Shown: piece after piece, positions 50,109 to 63,614 of the stretch
How positions within the stretch are numbered: position 1 is the first letter of the stretch
Layout: every line of letters begins with the position of its first letter
Assembly (NCBI GenBank): GCA_034509425.1
Contig: JAVTVJ010000843.1
Location: 1-64,000 of the forward strand
Length of the DNA: 64,000 nt
Source: Eopsaltria australis
Lineage: Eukaryota > Chordata > Aves > Passeriformes > Petroicidae
Reading direction: 5' to 3'
The notes under the pieces: model-generated
The model's database searches: none
What the model was told of the DNA's origin: nothing
Seen by the model: the letters and a program-made list of their open reading frames with translations, nothing else
Made by a program: the position numbers and the translations under genes

Positions 50109-52104
50109 CCTTACTAATTGATGCAGACAACTTCTCCACTTTGGTTAAGCATCATGACAGCTTTGCTTGACTCACCAAGGAGGTGAGACAAGACTATTTC
50201 TGTAAGGGCTGGGGTTCATACAGCATCTTTGTGATCCACAACAAGTCATACAGATCACATCTGCTCATGTTGAAAGTTATCCTTTACATACCATGAAAAA
50301 GCAGAAGCTGACCACAAACAGCCACAAGCCCTTAACCATGGTCCAACCTTCAAAAGCAAGTACCATACTCAAAGCTATATGAAAACAACTAAAAATTGCT
50401 TTTGTAATTACACATAAAAATGCCAGGCAACATGGTTCTGCAAAGTACATTTTGAGCCTCATAATGCCAGATTTCTCAGCATCCTACGTGACTTCCCAGA
50501 ACATGCAAGGACTATCCTGTTCATCAAATTAATAGCAGCATATCTCCAATTTTAATAATCTGACTGCTTAGAGTCATTCTCATCACAACTCCTTATGTGG
50601 CCCTGGGAGATCCCTGCTCCATCAAGAGCAAAATATCCCGTATTTGATAATTGGTATAACACTTCAGCAATATCCTTATTCAAATCTCCCATTATTCCTA
50701 TAAAACCAGTAAAAGTTTATCTCTGAATAAATGTTCACTCATTGCTGGACTGTCTCCCATGAGCTACAGCTGGCCGTGACTAAGAGGCTCTGGAACACAA
50801 AAACAAATAAAAAGTCCCCTCCCATCACTGCTCCCTGTGCAGTGACTATTTTGGCCTGTAAAGCTTTTGCAGGGACAGATCTAACAAGACACAACTCCTA
50901 GGTGACCAGTGCTGAAAAGGCTTGCCATAGCCTTGGGCGCGGTGCCTGCCCTCTCCAGCATCACCCGTGTTTGGATGGGATAACCACCATCTAGTGGTAC
51001 GTGAAGGCCACTTCACCTTCCAGAGACACAGATGGTGTGAATTCCCATCTCTTTCCAGCTCAAGTTCAGACCTGCAGTTTCTCAGCACACACAAATCAGG
51101 GAAAACACAAAAACAGCAGAGGATGGGGAAAAGCAAATGTCTGTATGAACAAAATAACAAATGACAGATGTGCTTAAAGGCATGAGGAATTCCTACTCTA
51201 CCATAGGATTTTCAGCATAAGTAAATAATTAAAAAAAATAAATTATACACATTCCTTAACTGAAGCCACAATGGTAGAAGGCTGCCATGAGAGAATCTCC
51301 AATGGCCCTCAAATGTATAGATTCCTCCAAGGGGAATCAGTGTTAGAACAGTCCATCCACCTTGCTAAAAAGAATGTCTGATTTTAAGAACACTGAAGAT
51401 TAATGGCTGAATACATCATTAAGTAGCAAGCTAGACCAATATCGGTGCTGACAGCAATATATTAATTTCTACCTCCTTCTCAGCAGCTAAATTAAATACT
51501 GCCACCCAAGAAGAAGAACATGGAGAGACATAGCTCATCAATTTTTTTCATGTGCTTCTATACTGTGCCTGCAAAAATGGAATTTTTCTGAAATATTACT
51601 GCCAAGTCCTCCTCAAACACATTGTAGATCCATAGGTGCAATTAATTTACCTTCACATACTAATTGGGTGTTTCTCTCAGCAAATGGCCAGTTACACATC
51701 TAATAAGCCACTTCTGGATTCAAAAAACCTGATTCGTGTCCACAGTCATGCTCACTGTGAACCAAAATTAGGCACTGGGTTTTGCAAGTGTTCTCTTTGT
51801 TATCTGCACTGCCTCTTTTGATCTAACAAAACCACCAGAAGCTGTGGTGCTCTTTAAAGGTTCATTTGATGCAACTGGTCTTGTTACAAAACAGGTGTAA
51901 TTTCATACCCAATAATGTTTGCACAATGTGTGTTTTCCTTGATTTTTTAATAGGCTTTAATGGCTAACATGGACTTGGCTGAAATGAGCTTGACAAGACA
52001 TCTGTCTCCATATTTGTCTGCTGAAACTCTGAAAAGCCTCTGGTGATGTCCACCAAACAGATCTCTGCCAGTGGAAAGCATATCAGAAAAACATGAAATA
52101 TTTA

Positions 52105-52422
<318 letters not shown>

Positions 52423-53294
52423 TTACTGTTTGCTGGAAAACACACTGAACAGTCTTGCATTACAGGCAACCCTTAACCCATCAACATCTTCACACATAAT
52501 TTAAAGGCAGGATACAGGATAATGGTCACATTTTTGCCTGCATCACTTTTACTATGCCACCTGGGAGGCTGTCTGGTTCATGGTCTGTATACAGAAGATC
52601 ACAAAGAAGAATACAGAGGATAAGTAGGTGGTCTGATGGTGACAGTCAAAGTCAACTTGGGTCAACTCCAGCAGAACACTTTGTCCAGTCAACACCCACT
52701 GTCCCCTTCCTGTGCTACCTGCAAGTCCTGCTCAACTCCATCCCATGCTGAACTCTGAGCTCTGGCACAGAGCTCTGCTCTGTCAGCAGCACTGGCCAAG
52801 CAACCCCAAAGCTCTAGCACAGCCTGCATTGTACTTAGGTGGGGCATCACTGGGCTGAGTTACCACTGACACATCCTCAGCGAGGCCCAGTCCAAGACGC
52901 GCTCCTGACCCTCCAATTCACTTTGTATTTCTCCAGCTTACTGGCTGAACAGAAGCCTGGGCTTCAAAGTACATTTTCCTCCTTCTCCCCTTTGGCAGAG
53001 ATTTTTAGGCAGCCGTTAAGTGACTGCCCATGGCTGAAAAGCCATGAGACAGTTTGAAAAATGTTTGATTGGCAGTCTGAAAAGACTCTCGCAATACAGG
53101 CACTTGTTTCAATTTGCTTTTTGAAGATTCACAGTGGTTTCCCACTTTTCCTTCACCTGTCAGTGCTGGAAATATGTCTTTTATGCACTGAAAACTGAGA
53201 TCTGCAGTATTCCCAGGACTCCAGGAGGTGGAACTCCAAGAACAACAGTAAATACCAGATTTCTTCTCCAGATGGCAACATCGAACTAGACAGA

Positions 53295-53305
53295 GGGAGG
53301 AAGTG
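53295..53305 (+). promoter_or_regulatory. PU.1/ETS-type motif upstream of exon 6
   Basis: GGGAGGAAGTG matches the PU.1 consensus core GAGGAAGT exactly, about 1 kb upstream of exon 6 within intron 5. Mouse intron 5 enhancer function involves PU.1. A single motif is weak evidence. Confidence 0.22.
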
Positions 53306-54051
53306 TTTTAAAAATAAAATCTAGCTGCCAGAATAATTCTGAGGAGCAGAATTGAAATGCATCCTTAACAGCAAGATTTCCATGAGTGCTGCATTTGCTT
53401 ACACTCCAAGAAGTCTGCAGAGGAATAACATCACCTAGATCTCCTCTGGAAGATGCTGCATCAAGCTTTTTGATGGCATGTATAGAGATGATCTGATAGA
53501 GCTGATCTGCACAAAAACAGCCCATTCCTGTAGACATCAGTTGTGTTCACAAGCATATGCTGGCTATCAGGGACACAAGTGATGCTTGGTGGACAAGATT
53601 TTCACAATGGACTATTAATTTGAGATTATCCTTCAGCATAGATGGATTTTGCAGAAAATGCTGTCTGTCCAGAAAACTGGGTTTTGTTAAGGCAGAGTCC
53701 TCAGACTGGGGAACCAACACAGGGAAATAGCTCTTTCAACCTCAGTTGCTAATGCTGAATTTAAGCAGAACTCTCCTTAAACTCACAGATATGTGAGGTT
53801 AGGAGTTAATGCTGGAAACTTCCTTCTCAGTTTGAGAACCGCAATTTCAGTGATAACAACTTTATATTTACCCTTCTTAGAGAAAGTCATGCCATTTTAT
53901 CAAGGGTAGACGATGTTGGTTTTTCTGAAGTACAAGGATCAGTTTATTCCACACAGGAAGGGAAACCAAAACCTGAACCTGTGGTCTGAGCAGGATGTCT
54001 AAGTGTGAAAAGGTACAGAGGGATACAAGAAAGCAGTGTATCTTTAAATTG

Positions 54052-54105
54052 TTTTCTTTTTTTTTTCTTTTTTTTTTCCTTTTTTTTTTTTTTTTTTTTT
54101 TTTTT
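54052..54105. repeat. Long T tract
   Basis: This is a 54-bp run of almost pure T with a few C, ending in a homopolymer of more than 30 T. Its minus strand is poly(A), which could be the tail of an old retroposed element. No recognisable element body lies next to it. Confidence 0.93.
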
Positions 54106-56321
54106 ACTATCCTAAATCAAATAATATCTAATAGATCCAGTGCTGGGTTAGTCAACCATGGCTTATAGAATTAAAATTCTGGTTGGTAGCTGCATGGTAG
54201 CACAGGGCCAGGGAGACCTTGTCTCTAGAGCATGGAAATGCTGGCTTTAAATTTCAGGTTAAACTGTTGTTCACAATTTGGCATCAAAGTTAAAGCTTTA
54301 TGCAGTTTTGGAATAAAGGTGATTACAAAAGGGAGTGAAATAATACAAGACAGGCATGACCTGAAAACTGTTCTTGGTGATGCCAGTACAGTCTGTGCAC
54401 TGTGCACCCAGAGATCGGATGTATAATGAGATCCCCTCATGTAGGGGGGGAGCAGCAGTCCCACCTTTCACCAGCAGCACTTTTATTATGGAGTGCAGCT
54501 CCACATTTTTGGGAGCGAACACCTTGAAGAAGAGGAGGCCAATGAAAGGAAAGCCTGGGGCAGCAGCCTCAGCCAGGGACAGGTGCTGGGGCAACACAGT
54601 GCTGGGAGGGGTCTCCCACCCCAGATAGCAGAATGTGAAGTCCAGGAATAAAGGCACCACCACGTGCCTGTGCCATCACATCCATACATCTATTCCAGCT
54701 GCCCTTCCTTCGAGGGACAGTGAGGCAGGGGATGGCCCTAAGGCACGGCCACCAAAGCACAAGGAAGATGAAGGTATTTCTCTCTGCAAGGAAAGTATGA
54801 AATCATATGGTGGTGGTAGTGGGGCTCTGGAGGGGTTTGGTCTCAAGGTCAGCATTTGGTATGTTGCTGGAAGCACAACATATGCTGCCAGCCAGAATGG
54901 GCTGCCAACTCACACCATTCGTACATCCCTGTTGGCCAACATCTCCATATGCCGTCCTGAAGATGTGAGATGAGATCAGTCTCCAAGACACACTTCCCAG
55001 TGCTGGGATGTAGAATAATGCATGCAGCATTTGTGCCAGGGAGGGACCTGGGCAGGAGTCAGACAGGACTGGGACCACTGGGATCGCTGACACTGCACAA
55101 AAGGAACCACCCAAGCCTCCCTCACTCTCATTATCATCTGCTCTGTGCATCCTGTGAGCAAAGGAATAGCTTGTACTTTTCCACTGTGTCTCCCAAATTC
55201 AGACTAATTGCCAGTAAGTTCTGGATTCCATTGTAGAACTAAAGGACTTCCTGTACACTTCATATGACACATAGGACTTTGTGAAGGTCTTCAGGATATA
55301 TTTGACTGTTAGACATTTTATAAATAATACCATTAACATTATACATTGTTTAACTAGAATATCTTCGATAATTAAAATACTGTTGGAAGGCTTGAAACTA
55401 TTTTAATTATAAATAGCCTCCAGGGAGTGGTAAAAACATTTTTCATATAATCAGTGCATCCACACAGGGTTGCATCCTCATGTTTCATTGACAATAGCAC
55501 TATATGTATACCTACCTATTCTGCAAAACAATTAGTTCCCAATTCAATAGCATCTTTCCAGAAATTCTAGTGAAGAGCACAGATATAGCACTCTCCTTAG
55601 CAAAAGATTGCATTCTTCCCAAACAAACGTTCCATCCCTTATCTCTATCAGATGGTGCATATGGGATAAAATGATGCCATTAGCCCACAATTTCCTGAAC
55701 TATCTCTGATGAAATGCATCGAGATGTAATGCATTGAGACCTGTCAAATGCCACTGGGAGAGCCTGCACATGCTGCTCCTCCAGCACAAGGGCTCCAACA
55801 CATGCCACACCTGCTTGAACAGCAACCTTACCATCTGATTCAAGTCCCTCCCAGGTGTCCCACCCAGCTCAGAACACTGACTCAGTTTCCCATAGGTGCA
55901 CACAGCTTGGAGAGCAATCCCACCCGCAACCTGCAGCTGGAAGTCTTGTCATGTTGGGGACATGTCTGGGGAACATCCTCCCTGGTTCCAAACTCACTGA
56001 TGGGCATTTGCTTGGCAGGGAAAATGCAATCCTTTCTTACTCTGAAATGCATGGACACCTTGTGTTCACCTCTTGCCCAGAAAACTGACCTGTGGTCAAC
56101 CGGCAACAAAAGCCGGATATGCTGCTAAAGAAACTGGCCTGCCAAAGACATAATCTTGGTATCAAACACAAGCAAATATTTTCTGTGGCTAGCGAAAGTC
56201 TGAACAACCTATGAAAAATCTGAGAAGAGTCAGGCACAGAAGAGGTCCACCTCTGAGAAGAGATACCATCCACAGGTTTGCTGATAAAAGACTGCCAAAG
56301 TGATGTGAATATTATCCAGAA

Positions 56322-56475
56322 AATATGGAATCACTGCATGGTTTGGGGTGGAAGGGGCCTTACATACCATCAAGTTCCAGTCAGCTGCCATGGGCAGGGA
56401 CACCTTCCACAATTCAGATTGCTTAAAGTCCTGTCTGACCTGTCCTTGGACACTGCAGCTAATACATCTTTGTTA
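56322..56475 (-). mobile_element. Short CR1 3' fragment (minus orientation)
   Basis: TATGGAATCACTGCATGGTT, GGGGTGGAAGGGGCCTTACA and CCATGGGCAGGGACACCTTCC, then TCCTGTCTGACCTGTCCTTGG, are reversed CR1 motifs. The orientation is opposite to the neighbouring copy at 56870. Confidence 0.9.
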
Positions 56476-56869
56476 ATTAAGAGCAAGTTATTTTTTGAGG
56501 ACCTAAGCAAATGGCAAGATCAGTTTAAAAAATTTGATAAATTGAGATCTCATTTTTCTAATGCACTTCTATGGTTAGATACTCATCCATGACGTGCTTT
56601 CTGAAACAGCAGGAGAATATTTGAAATTGCTAAATACAAGTAAACCAGAATTTTAGCGATAATCACCACACAACCCACTTGATTTAAAATACTGTTTCTA
56701 AGACTACAGATCAAAATAAGAACAAAAGACACTATCTTCACAAACACTAAAGTATATTTGAAAGCCTAAAAGCTTTGTATGAAAACAAGGAAAAATATAG
56801 AAATACCAGTAAAAAGCACTGAAATATAGAAAAGGTGCAGCTCCACCTTTTTTTATACTGATCAGGACA

Positions 56870-57172
56870 GCAGCACAATTTCAGATAGTGATAGGATAAG
56901 GGGGAACTGTTTTAAACTGAAACAAGAGTGATTTAGATTAGATGTTAGGAAGAAATTCTTCTCTGTGAGGGTGGGGAGGCCCTGGCATGGGGTGCCCAGA
57001 GAAGCTGTGGCTGCCCCTGGATCCCTGGCAGTGTCCAAGGCCAGGTTGGACACTGGGGCTTGGAGCAGCCTGGGACAGTGGAAGGTGTACGAACAGTGGC
57101 AGGACAAGGTACAAACAAGGTAGTCTTAAAGGTCCATTCCAACCCAAAGTGTTTTATGATTCTATGACTCTA
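56870..57172 (+). mobile_element. CR1 3' end, well preserved (plus orientation)
   Basis: The order is TGTTAGGAAGAAATTCTTCT, GTGAGGGTGGGGAGGCCCTG, CCTGGCAGTGTCCAAGGCCA, GGTTGGACACTGGGGCTTGG, then TCTTAAAGGTCCATTCCAAC and the tail GTGTTTTATGATTCTATGAC. It is the least diverged CR1 in the window and so likely the youngest. Confidence 0.97.
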
Positions 57173-57519
57173 TTTAAATACTGTATTATAGTGTGGGACA
57201 GATCTTGCCCTGGTGCAGTTCCACTTGAGAGTCTCAGCAAGGTGACAACAGTGAGAAACAAGTGCCAACCACAAATGCAGCTGGACTAACATTTCCAGTG
57301 CCCTTAATAATAAAGGTGTGCCATGAAGTGTGCACCTCCATGGCAGATTCATCTGATGGGGTGCTCTTCTGAAGATAAACGGAATCTACTGGTTTCAGAT
57401 TTTCAAGTTGTATGTTTTCTTTTTTTGAGCAATGTGCTTCTACAGGGTGAATCAAGGAAATACACAGCTAGTGCCATGAACAGCCTACATTCATAAAGGA
57501 CATGATTTCTGCCTCTAAT

Positions 57520-57780
57520 TTGTACTGTCCAACTTCATTACCTGTTATCATACCTAATTACTTCACCTTATAGGGAAATGCAGGCTAATTAGGGAGGATG
57601 TTATTCACCACATTTAAAACATTATGAAGCAAATGAAATATTACCAGGAGGCAAAAAGGTGATTTGTTTTCTTGTAGCATGCCTGTAAATTAGTCCAGAG
57701 AAGATAAAGACTCTGTTTAATTACCACATGGAAGGTTTTGTTTAATATGTAAGCTGAATTTCCATACCACCTTCTCATGA
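57520..57780. promoter_or_regulatory. Candidate conserved noncoding block in intron 5
   Basis: The block carries CATTACCTGTTATCATACCT, CTAATTACTTCACCTTATAG and GGCTAATTAGGGAGGATGTT, a cluster of TAATTA-type homeodomain cores in unique sequence. Intron 5 is where the mouse B-cell enhancer lies, but no orthology can be shown here. Confidence 0.3.
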
Positions 57781-60579
57781 TTGTATATATTTGGCAGAGA
57801 GCTGCCTCAGAACACTCTTCCCAGTAAAGCGTTAGTTTCAGGATCACATATGTGGAGAGAGATCTTTGTATTTACACTATTCAAATTTTCTAAGCCCTGT
57901 TATTTCTTTTTTCCAAAGGACAATATCACTACAAATGATCTTTATATTTTGAAGTGTATATAGCTGATCACCGTGCAAATATTTTCAAGAGAACTCACTA
58001 TATTTCACAAAGATGGGTATGAGTTTTATCGTAGATCAAAGTGAGAAAGAAGGGAAAAAAAAAGATAAATCATCAGAGATCCAAAAATACTTTTCATTTG
58101 GAGAAGATATCAGGCCATTTCGGTGGCACTGATAGAGTCTCTGCTCTGTCTCCATTACCCACTGAAGGCAGCCGGAGTCAGGAGCTGACTACGCTAGATT
58201 ATATTCCCTATAAGATGGTCACCAATATATATATATATGATCTTCAACCTCTATTGATTGACCAATTTCACAAGCAAAGACTGGTGAAATGAAGCTGAAA
58301 TGAACATCATGCTTTAACTCATTGAACCCATCAGGCCTGAGTTAATCTCACTGCCCACTGTCTCTGATAGAATTCAATTGATCAATCATGTTTCGGTGAT
58401 AGTAGCATTTCAGTGGCTTATTGCTTCTTCATTTCAAGCCTTGACCTGTTAGATATACTTGGACCAGCTCAGCTCCTTCTGGAGACACAGAGACCCACAT
58501 CTGCCAAAAGCAGTGCATTGTCCTGCCTTCAAGCTCAGGAAATCTCAGGGGAGCACTGGTGAATACTCTCACCTTCACATTCTGTTTTCACAGGTATTCT
58601 AACAACTTTTCAGGCAGGATGAGTGTGAGGACATGAGGAATCTGAATGGCCCAAGCCCACTGCCCTCTGGCCAGTGCTTGGACAAGCAGGGACAGTTCCA
58701 ATTTGATGGCCATCTGGCTCCAGCCCTTGTGTGCAGCAAAAGCAGTGCCCACTCCTACTACATACGCAGACTGTCCCCAGAACAGTCCCAGCTGGATGCT
58801 GCCAGCAGACTTGTACACCCCAGGAGCACAGGGCTGGCCAGGGCTCACCATGCCTGTGGCTAGAGCTGGATGGAGAGGGGTCTTCAGTGATGTTTCATAG
58901 CCAGCATAGCCAGCCCAAGTGCATCCCATTTGCCACTAGCCTGGCCTCCCTCCTGCCCTTTGTTCCTGCAGAGACCCCTACGCTGCTGGAGACAAGGGCC
59001 ATTTGGATTCCACTACCACCTTGGTCCCAGTTGCCCTTCTTCAGCCAGCAATAACTGGAGGGTCTCTGACTCTTCCCAGGCTGCCTTCACTCCATGCACA
59101 GTCTTGCAGACTGGGCTGCATCTCCATAGCTCCCTGAGGTGAGCCCTCACCACACCACAGTCCTTCCAACAGCACCCATCTGTGCTGCAGAGCAAGTCAG
59201 GCCAGTGCCAGTACATCCAGTCCCAGATTTGCACTAGCTCTGGGGAACAGAAGAAGCATGATAAAAGGAGCTGAGCCCTGTCATTGGCCTGTCAGTGCTG
59301 CTCTTCCTAAAATGCACAGCAGCACAGCAGTTAGCACTTTTATCACCAACCAGACACCTCTAGTCCTTAACTGATGAGTGATGGAGCTCTTCTCCTCCAT
59401 GAGAGCATTTGTCTCTTTCTGTAAGGCAGCTGGAAGTCCTCCCTTGTGTACAAGCTGGAGTCAGGCTGTATACCCACAAGACATACAAGCTGGAGCTGTG
59501 CCAGTACACCCTCAATATGCCACCCCACAGCATTGCTGCAAATCTGCACAAGGCTGGTTAAGAGACTCACCAGTAAAGTGGGTTTTACTTATTGAACAGA
59601 TTTCCCATGAGATTATAGCTGTCCTCCTCCTACAGTTATTTTAATCCCACTGTAGCCATATATGGAAAAGTTTTTATACATCTCCTAGGGAAAATATGCC
59701 ATCTCTGCCATCCCTCATTCAACAAAGATATGGTGGGACCTCACACCTCAGCAGCACTAATGCTTGTGGTTCTGACAGTCTACATATCTAAGCAAACATT
59801 TGTGCAAATAGTGCCACTGAGTGGAGCTGGATTGCTTGTGCACCTGCCCAGGCTTCCATCAGGATGGACTTTGCTCATGCCTCGAGCTTTTCACATACAG
59901 GACACAGACCTGCACCCTGCACAGTCTGCACCTGGGGGCAAACAGTGCCCCTGGGCTGAGGGACTTGCCACAGGTCAGAGCATGTGTCAGAAGGCCTGGA
60001 CTTGTTTTGCTGCCCAGCAGCTCCAGCAAGGGCTGCGGTGGTGGAGGAGCGCCAACTGGACCATCCCCTGCAATGCTCTAGGAGCCCAGCACAGCTGGCT
60101 GTGCAGATGTGCCCACCCCAGTGGGGACCCAGGCACACAGCAGACAGCAATCTGTGGAGCAGCATGGGCTGGTGTCCTGACCATCCCTAACCTGGCAGCC
60201 GTCAGTTCAGCCTCCACACAGCATCCTCAAGGAACCATAGTGATGCCCATGGGCACCAGCCCCGCCATGTGGCAGAATCTACTTGAGAACAGTGGCTGGA
60301 TGGACTGGTGAAACCACTGGAAGTTTTGTGACTGCTCTTCTGCCACAGTTTTATATTTTATAAAACAGCAAAAATTATGTCAGCAATACCCCACTGCACG
60401 GTGGGGAATTCAGAAGTGCAAGATGAGGGTTGAAAGGAACAGGCTGAGTAGAACAGAGCAGACACCCCACGCCTGGCGCAGAGAGAGGGGACATACATCA
60501 CCATGGCTCCTGGGCCACAGGAGACTGTGGGCACCTGGAAAAGCCTCCAGATTCACAGCACTCCTTGGCCAGCTGCAGT

Positions 60580-60740
60580 GTGATGTGGAAATTTGCTTGT
60601 ATTGCTGTGATTTCTGTAGTAATTAAGGTGAGCCGTAACTCCAGTAATTATATACAAAATGTCATGACAAGTTCCTTTAAAAATGATTGTATGAAACTGA
60701 TTCTTTTCCTAACCCATTTCTGTAGGCTGTGTTCAGCTTT
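60580..60740. promoter_or_regulatory. Candidate noncoding element in intron 5
   Basis: TTGCTTGTATTGCTGTGATT, GTAGTAATTAAGGTGAGCCG and CCAGTAATTATATAC lie in a short unique AT-rich block that follows a GC-rich stretch. Support comes from sequence texture alone. Confidence 0.22.
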
Positions 60741-62119
60741 AGAAACATGCACTTTATATCATGTACTCCCAGCTCAAAGGGCATTTTTAAATGGTTGTTA
60801 AAAGCTTATTTGAAGCTATTTTAACATAGTTTATACCTACTTCCATACCATGTCATAGCATATCTTTTCATCACTTCTTTCAAAAAAATAATTTCTAAGT
60901 ATGCTTGGGTAACAAGGACTAATGCAGGTTACAGATGAAACTGTGCTCTGTGTAGGTTTGGAAATGCTAAAATGGCCTCTTGTTTCAAGCAAGCAGGAGA
61001 GGCTTTTCAGCTCTGAGAAATACTAGGAGACAGAAATTTGACAGCCAAAGGAAAAGTGGTGGTAGGACAGGCAGCCCAATGGGTCTGTGCAGTGACCAGC
61101 TCTGGACCAAGAGCTCTGCTTCCTGAGGGGGGAAGTCTTCGCAAGGCAAAGCTCCTAAGAAATGTAGAGGACTCCCAAACAGCAATGCTACTCCTGCTAA
61201 AATGCTAATTCCTAGCAAAATATAGAAGCAGTACCACCAAGATATGATAAGGCTGGATTTACTAAAAGCAAATGAGAAGAAAAGCCTGTGAAGGATGCAG
61301 CTGTGGTAGAGCAGTGGTGCTCTGCATTGTCTCACAAATGGAAGGTGTCCATCCCCATTTCCTGTGCAATTACCCACAAAGAGCACTAACAAAGAGTTCT
61401 TAATACCTGCAGACTTTTCTTGTGTATAAGTTAGATATCAGCTGATTTTACAAAATCACAAACAGTGGTCTCAAGCCTGCAAGTGTTGACACAAAGAAGG
61501 AACCAATGTCACAGATGAAGCCACCATAATGACTTGCAGCCATAATACAATACACAGGAATTGAGCATCATTATAAAATGTAATATGCAGCTACAGATTT
61601 TTACAAGTAACAAAACATGCAAGTTTAATGATATTTTTATATATTTTATCCACATGCATTAGTTGGGATAAATTATGCTTTAAATATCCTCCACAGCTGT
61701 GCAATGTAGTTTTAACACTTCAAAAATTTCTGTGTACTTCTTATACCTAGGAGCCACATCATTCCTTTGGCTGCATTTCCTACCTGAACAGAGACATTCT
61801 CTGCCATGGTGACCATAAACTGGAGAGTGCCTGAGCCACCACAATGCAGTTTGCTGCTTGTGGCATGGTCTGGCAGCTCCCAAAGTCAGGGAGGTCACCA
61901 CCAGTGCCCAAGGGACTGGCACTGATGGGAGGTCCCCACAGCTGCACCCACCCTGTGCTGGCTAGCCTCTGGCATCCTTCAGCCTTGGCACCCAGCTCCA
62001 GGAGGGAAGGTACAATGGTGCTGTCACCACCCCAGCTCTCACCACTGCAATTTGGGAGATCTTCTCTGCTGGCACAGGAGATGCTATGAATAAATACGGT
62101 GTGCAGAGCACAGTTTGGT

Positions 62120-62993
62120 GGGATGAGCGGTGGACACTCTCTCTGAACGTCTTTGAGGTTTTTGACATGGTTCCCACCACCTCCGTCTGGAGAAACTGAT
62201 AGGATGGAAAAGTGGGCTCACAGTAACCTTCTGAAATTCAGCAAAAACAAATGCAAACTTTGGCACTTGGGAAAACCTAATCCAGGAGCACATCACAAGC
62301 TGGGATCAGTCTGGCTGGGGAGCAGGTCAGTTGAAGGGACACTGAGGGTGGTGGTGGACACCAAACTCAGGGAGAATGACCAGTGTGCTGCTGTGGCCCA
62401 GCAGGATGCTGGGCTGCATCAGCAAAGGCATTGCCAACAGAGATAGAGAAGTCATTCCTACACTCTACTCAGTATCTGGAATGCTGTGCTCAATTTTGGA
62501 CACCCCTGTGCCAAACAGATGTGGACAGGCTGGAGAGGGTCCAGAGAAGGGCCACAAAGATGAACCAAGGGCTGGGTAGCTGCCATACGAGCAAAGGCTG
62601 GGTGATCTGAGGTTTCTTTCAGCCTTAAGAAGAGAAGACTTAGAGAAGACCTTATTGTCATGTTCCACTAATAAAAGTGTGCCTGCAAAGAAGATGAAGA
62701 CTCCCTTTTTTACAAGGTGTCACATGGAAAAGATATGGAGTAATGGGTACAAGTGAGTCCAAGGGAGATTCCAGTTGGACACAAAGAAGAAATTATTTGC
62801 AATGAAAACAAGCAGCCACTGGAAAAATCTCCTCAGGGAAGAGCTCAGTGTTTTTCCTCAGTGTTGGGCACTTCTAGGATGTGGCTGGGCAGAGAATTGG
62901 ACTGTCTTGTCTAGGCCATGCTTTTGCCAGTAAAGGTTGGACCAGACAGTGCTTGAGGCCCATTCCAGCCTGTGTTCTAGGATTCTGTATGAA
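62120..62993 (+). mobile_element. CR1 fragment, about 870 bp (plus orientation)
   Basis: It begins in the 3' coding/UTR boundary region (ACTGATAGGATGGAAAAGTG and ACCTTCTGAAATTCAGCAAA, then TTGGCACTTGGGAAAACCTA). It passes through GTGGACAGGCTGGAGAGGGT and CCAGAGAAGGGCCACAAAGA, and ends at AGGCCCATTCCAGCCTGTGT and AGGATTCTGT. This is the longest CR1 piece in the window. The open frames inside it are broken remnants of the retrotransposon. Confidence 0.96.
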
Positions 62994-63099
62994 AAAGGTA
63001 GATGGTGACCCAACAAAAACACTGTGCCTCAGTATATGCTTTTATTTTATGGTTCTGCCATAAATGTTCTGACACACTAGAGACTGAACAAAATTAAAC

Positions 63100-63330
63100 G
63101 GCCAAGATTTTACTTTTAAGGAAAAACAGTGTAGCTCTTTTCTAATTGCTGTAATTAATTAGTGTCATCTAAACATTAATTATTTATTCTGCAGTAAACT
63201 CAGCAATCTACAGTACAACTCTCCTGATGCTGTGCTTATCACACAGAAGCCCTTATTAAGCACATGTGGGTGAATCTCCCTGCATGTATTTGAGTTATTT
63301 CAAAACCTGATTTCATTCAGTGAGAGGCTG
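63100..63330. promoter_or_regulatory. Candidate noncoding element in intron 5
   Basis: The block contains TAATTGCTGTAATTAATTAG, ACATTAATTATTTATTCTGC and TTATTAAGCACATG. It is dense in TAAT cores and lies between a CR1 element and a microsatellite. Support comes from sequence texture alone. Confidence 0.27.
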
Positions 63331-63521
63331 AGGGGATCATTTTTGGCCTGCATCACAGAAATTCCTGCAAAGATCTCTTGAGCTGTTCCTGTAGCTTCAG
63401 TTGAGACAAGGACTCCAGGAACATCCTCACCACATCAGCAGGTGAGGCTGACCTCGTGTTTGTGGCAGTTTTTCTAATCTCACTTATTTCCATTCCATCT
63501 AATGAGATAATTGCTCCAGGA

Positions 63522-63545
63522 AATGAATAATAAATAAATAAATAC
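63522..63545. repeat. AATA-type tetramer microsatellite
   Basis: AATGAATAATAAATAAATAA is a short imperfect array. Confidence 0.85.
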
Positions 63546-63590
63546 ACATATTTTACCTATTTAATTTTATGTATATATAAATGTACATGG

Positions 63591-63614
63591 AGAGAGAGAG
63601 AGAGAGAGAGAGAG
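63591..63614. repeat. (AG)12 microsatellite
   Basis: Twelve perfect AG units lie downstream of a TATATAAATG stretch. On the PAX5 strand this is (CT)12, a pyrimidine tract. Confidence 0.97.

Noticed and set aside
62153..62610. Open frames of up to 97 codons
   Set aside because: They are remnants inside a plus-strand CR1 3' region and do not form an intact reverse transcriptase.
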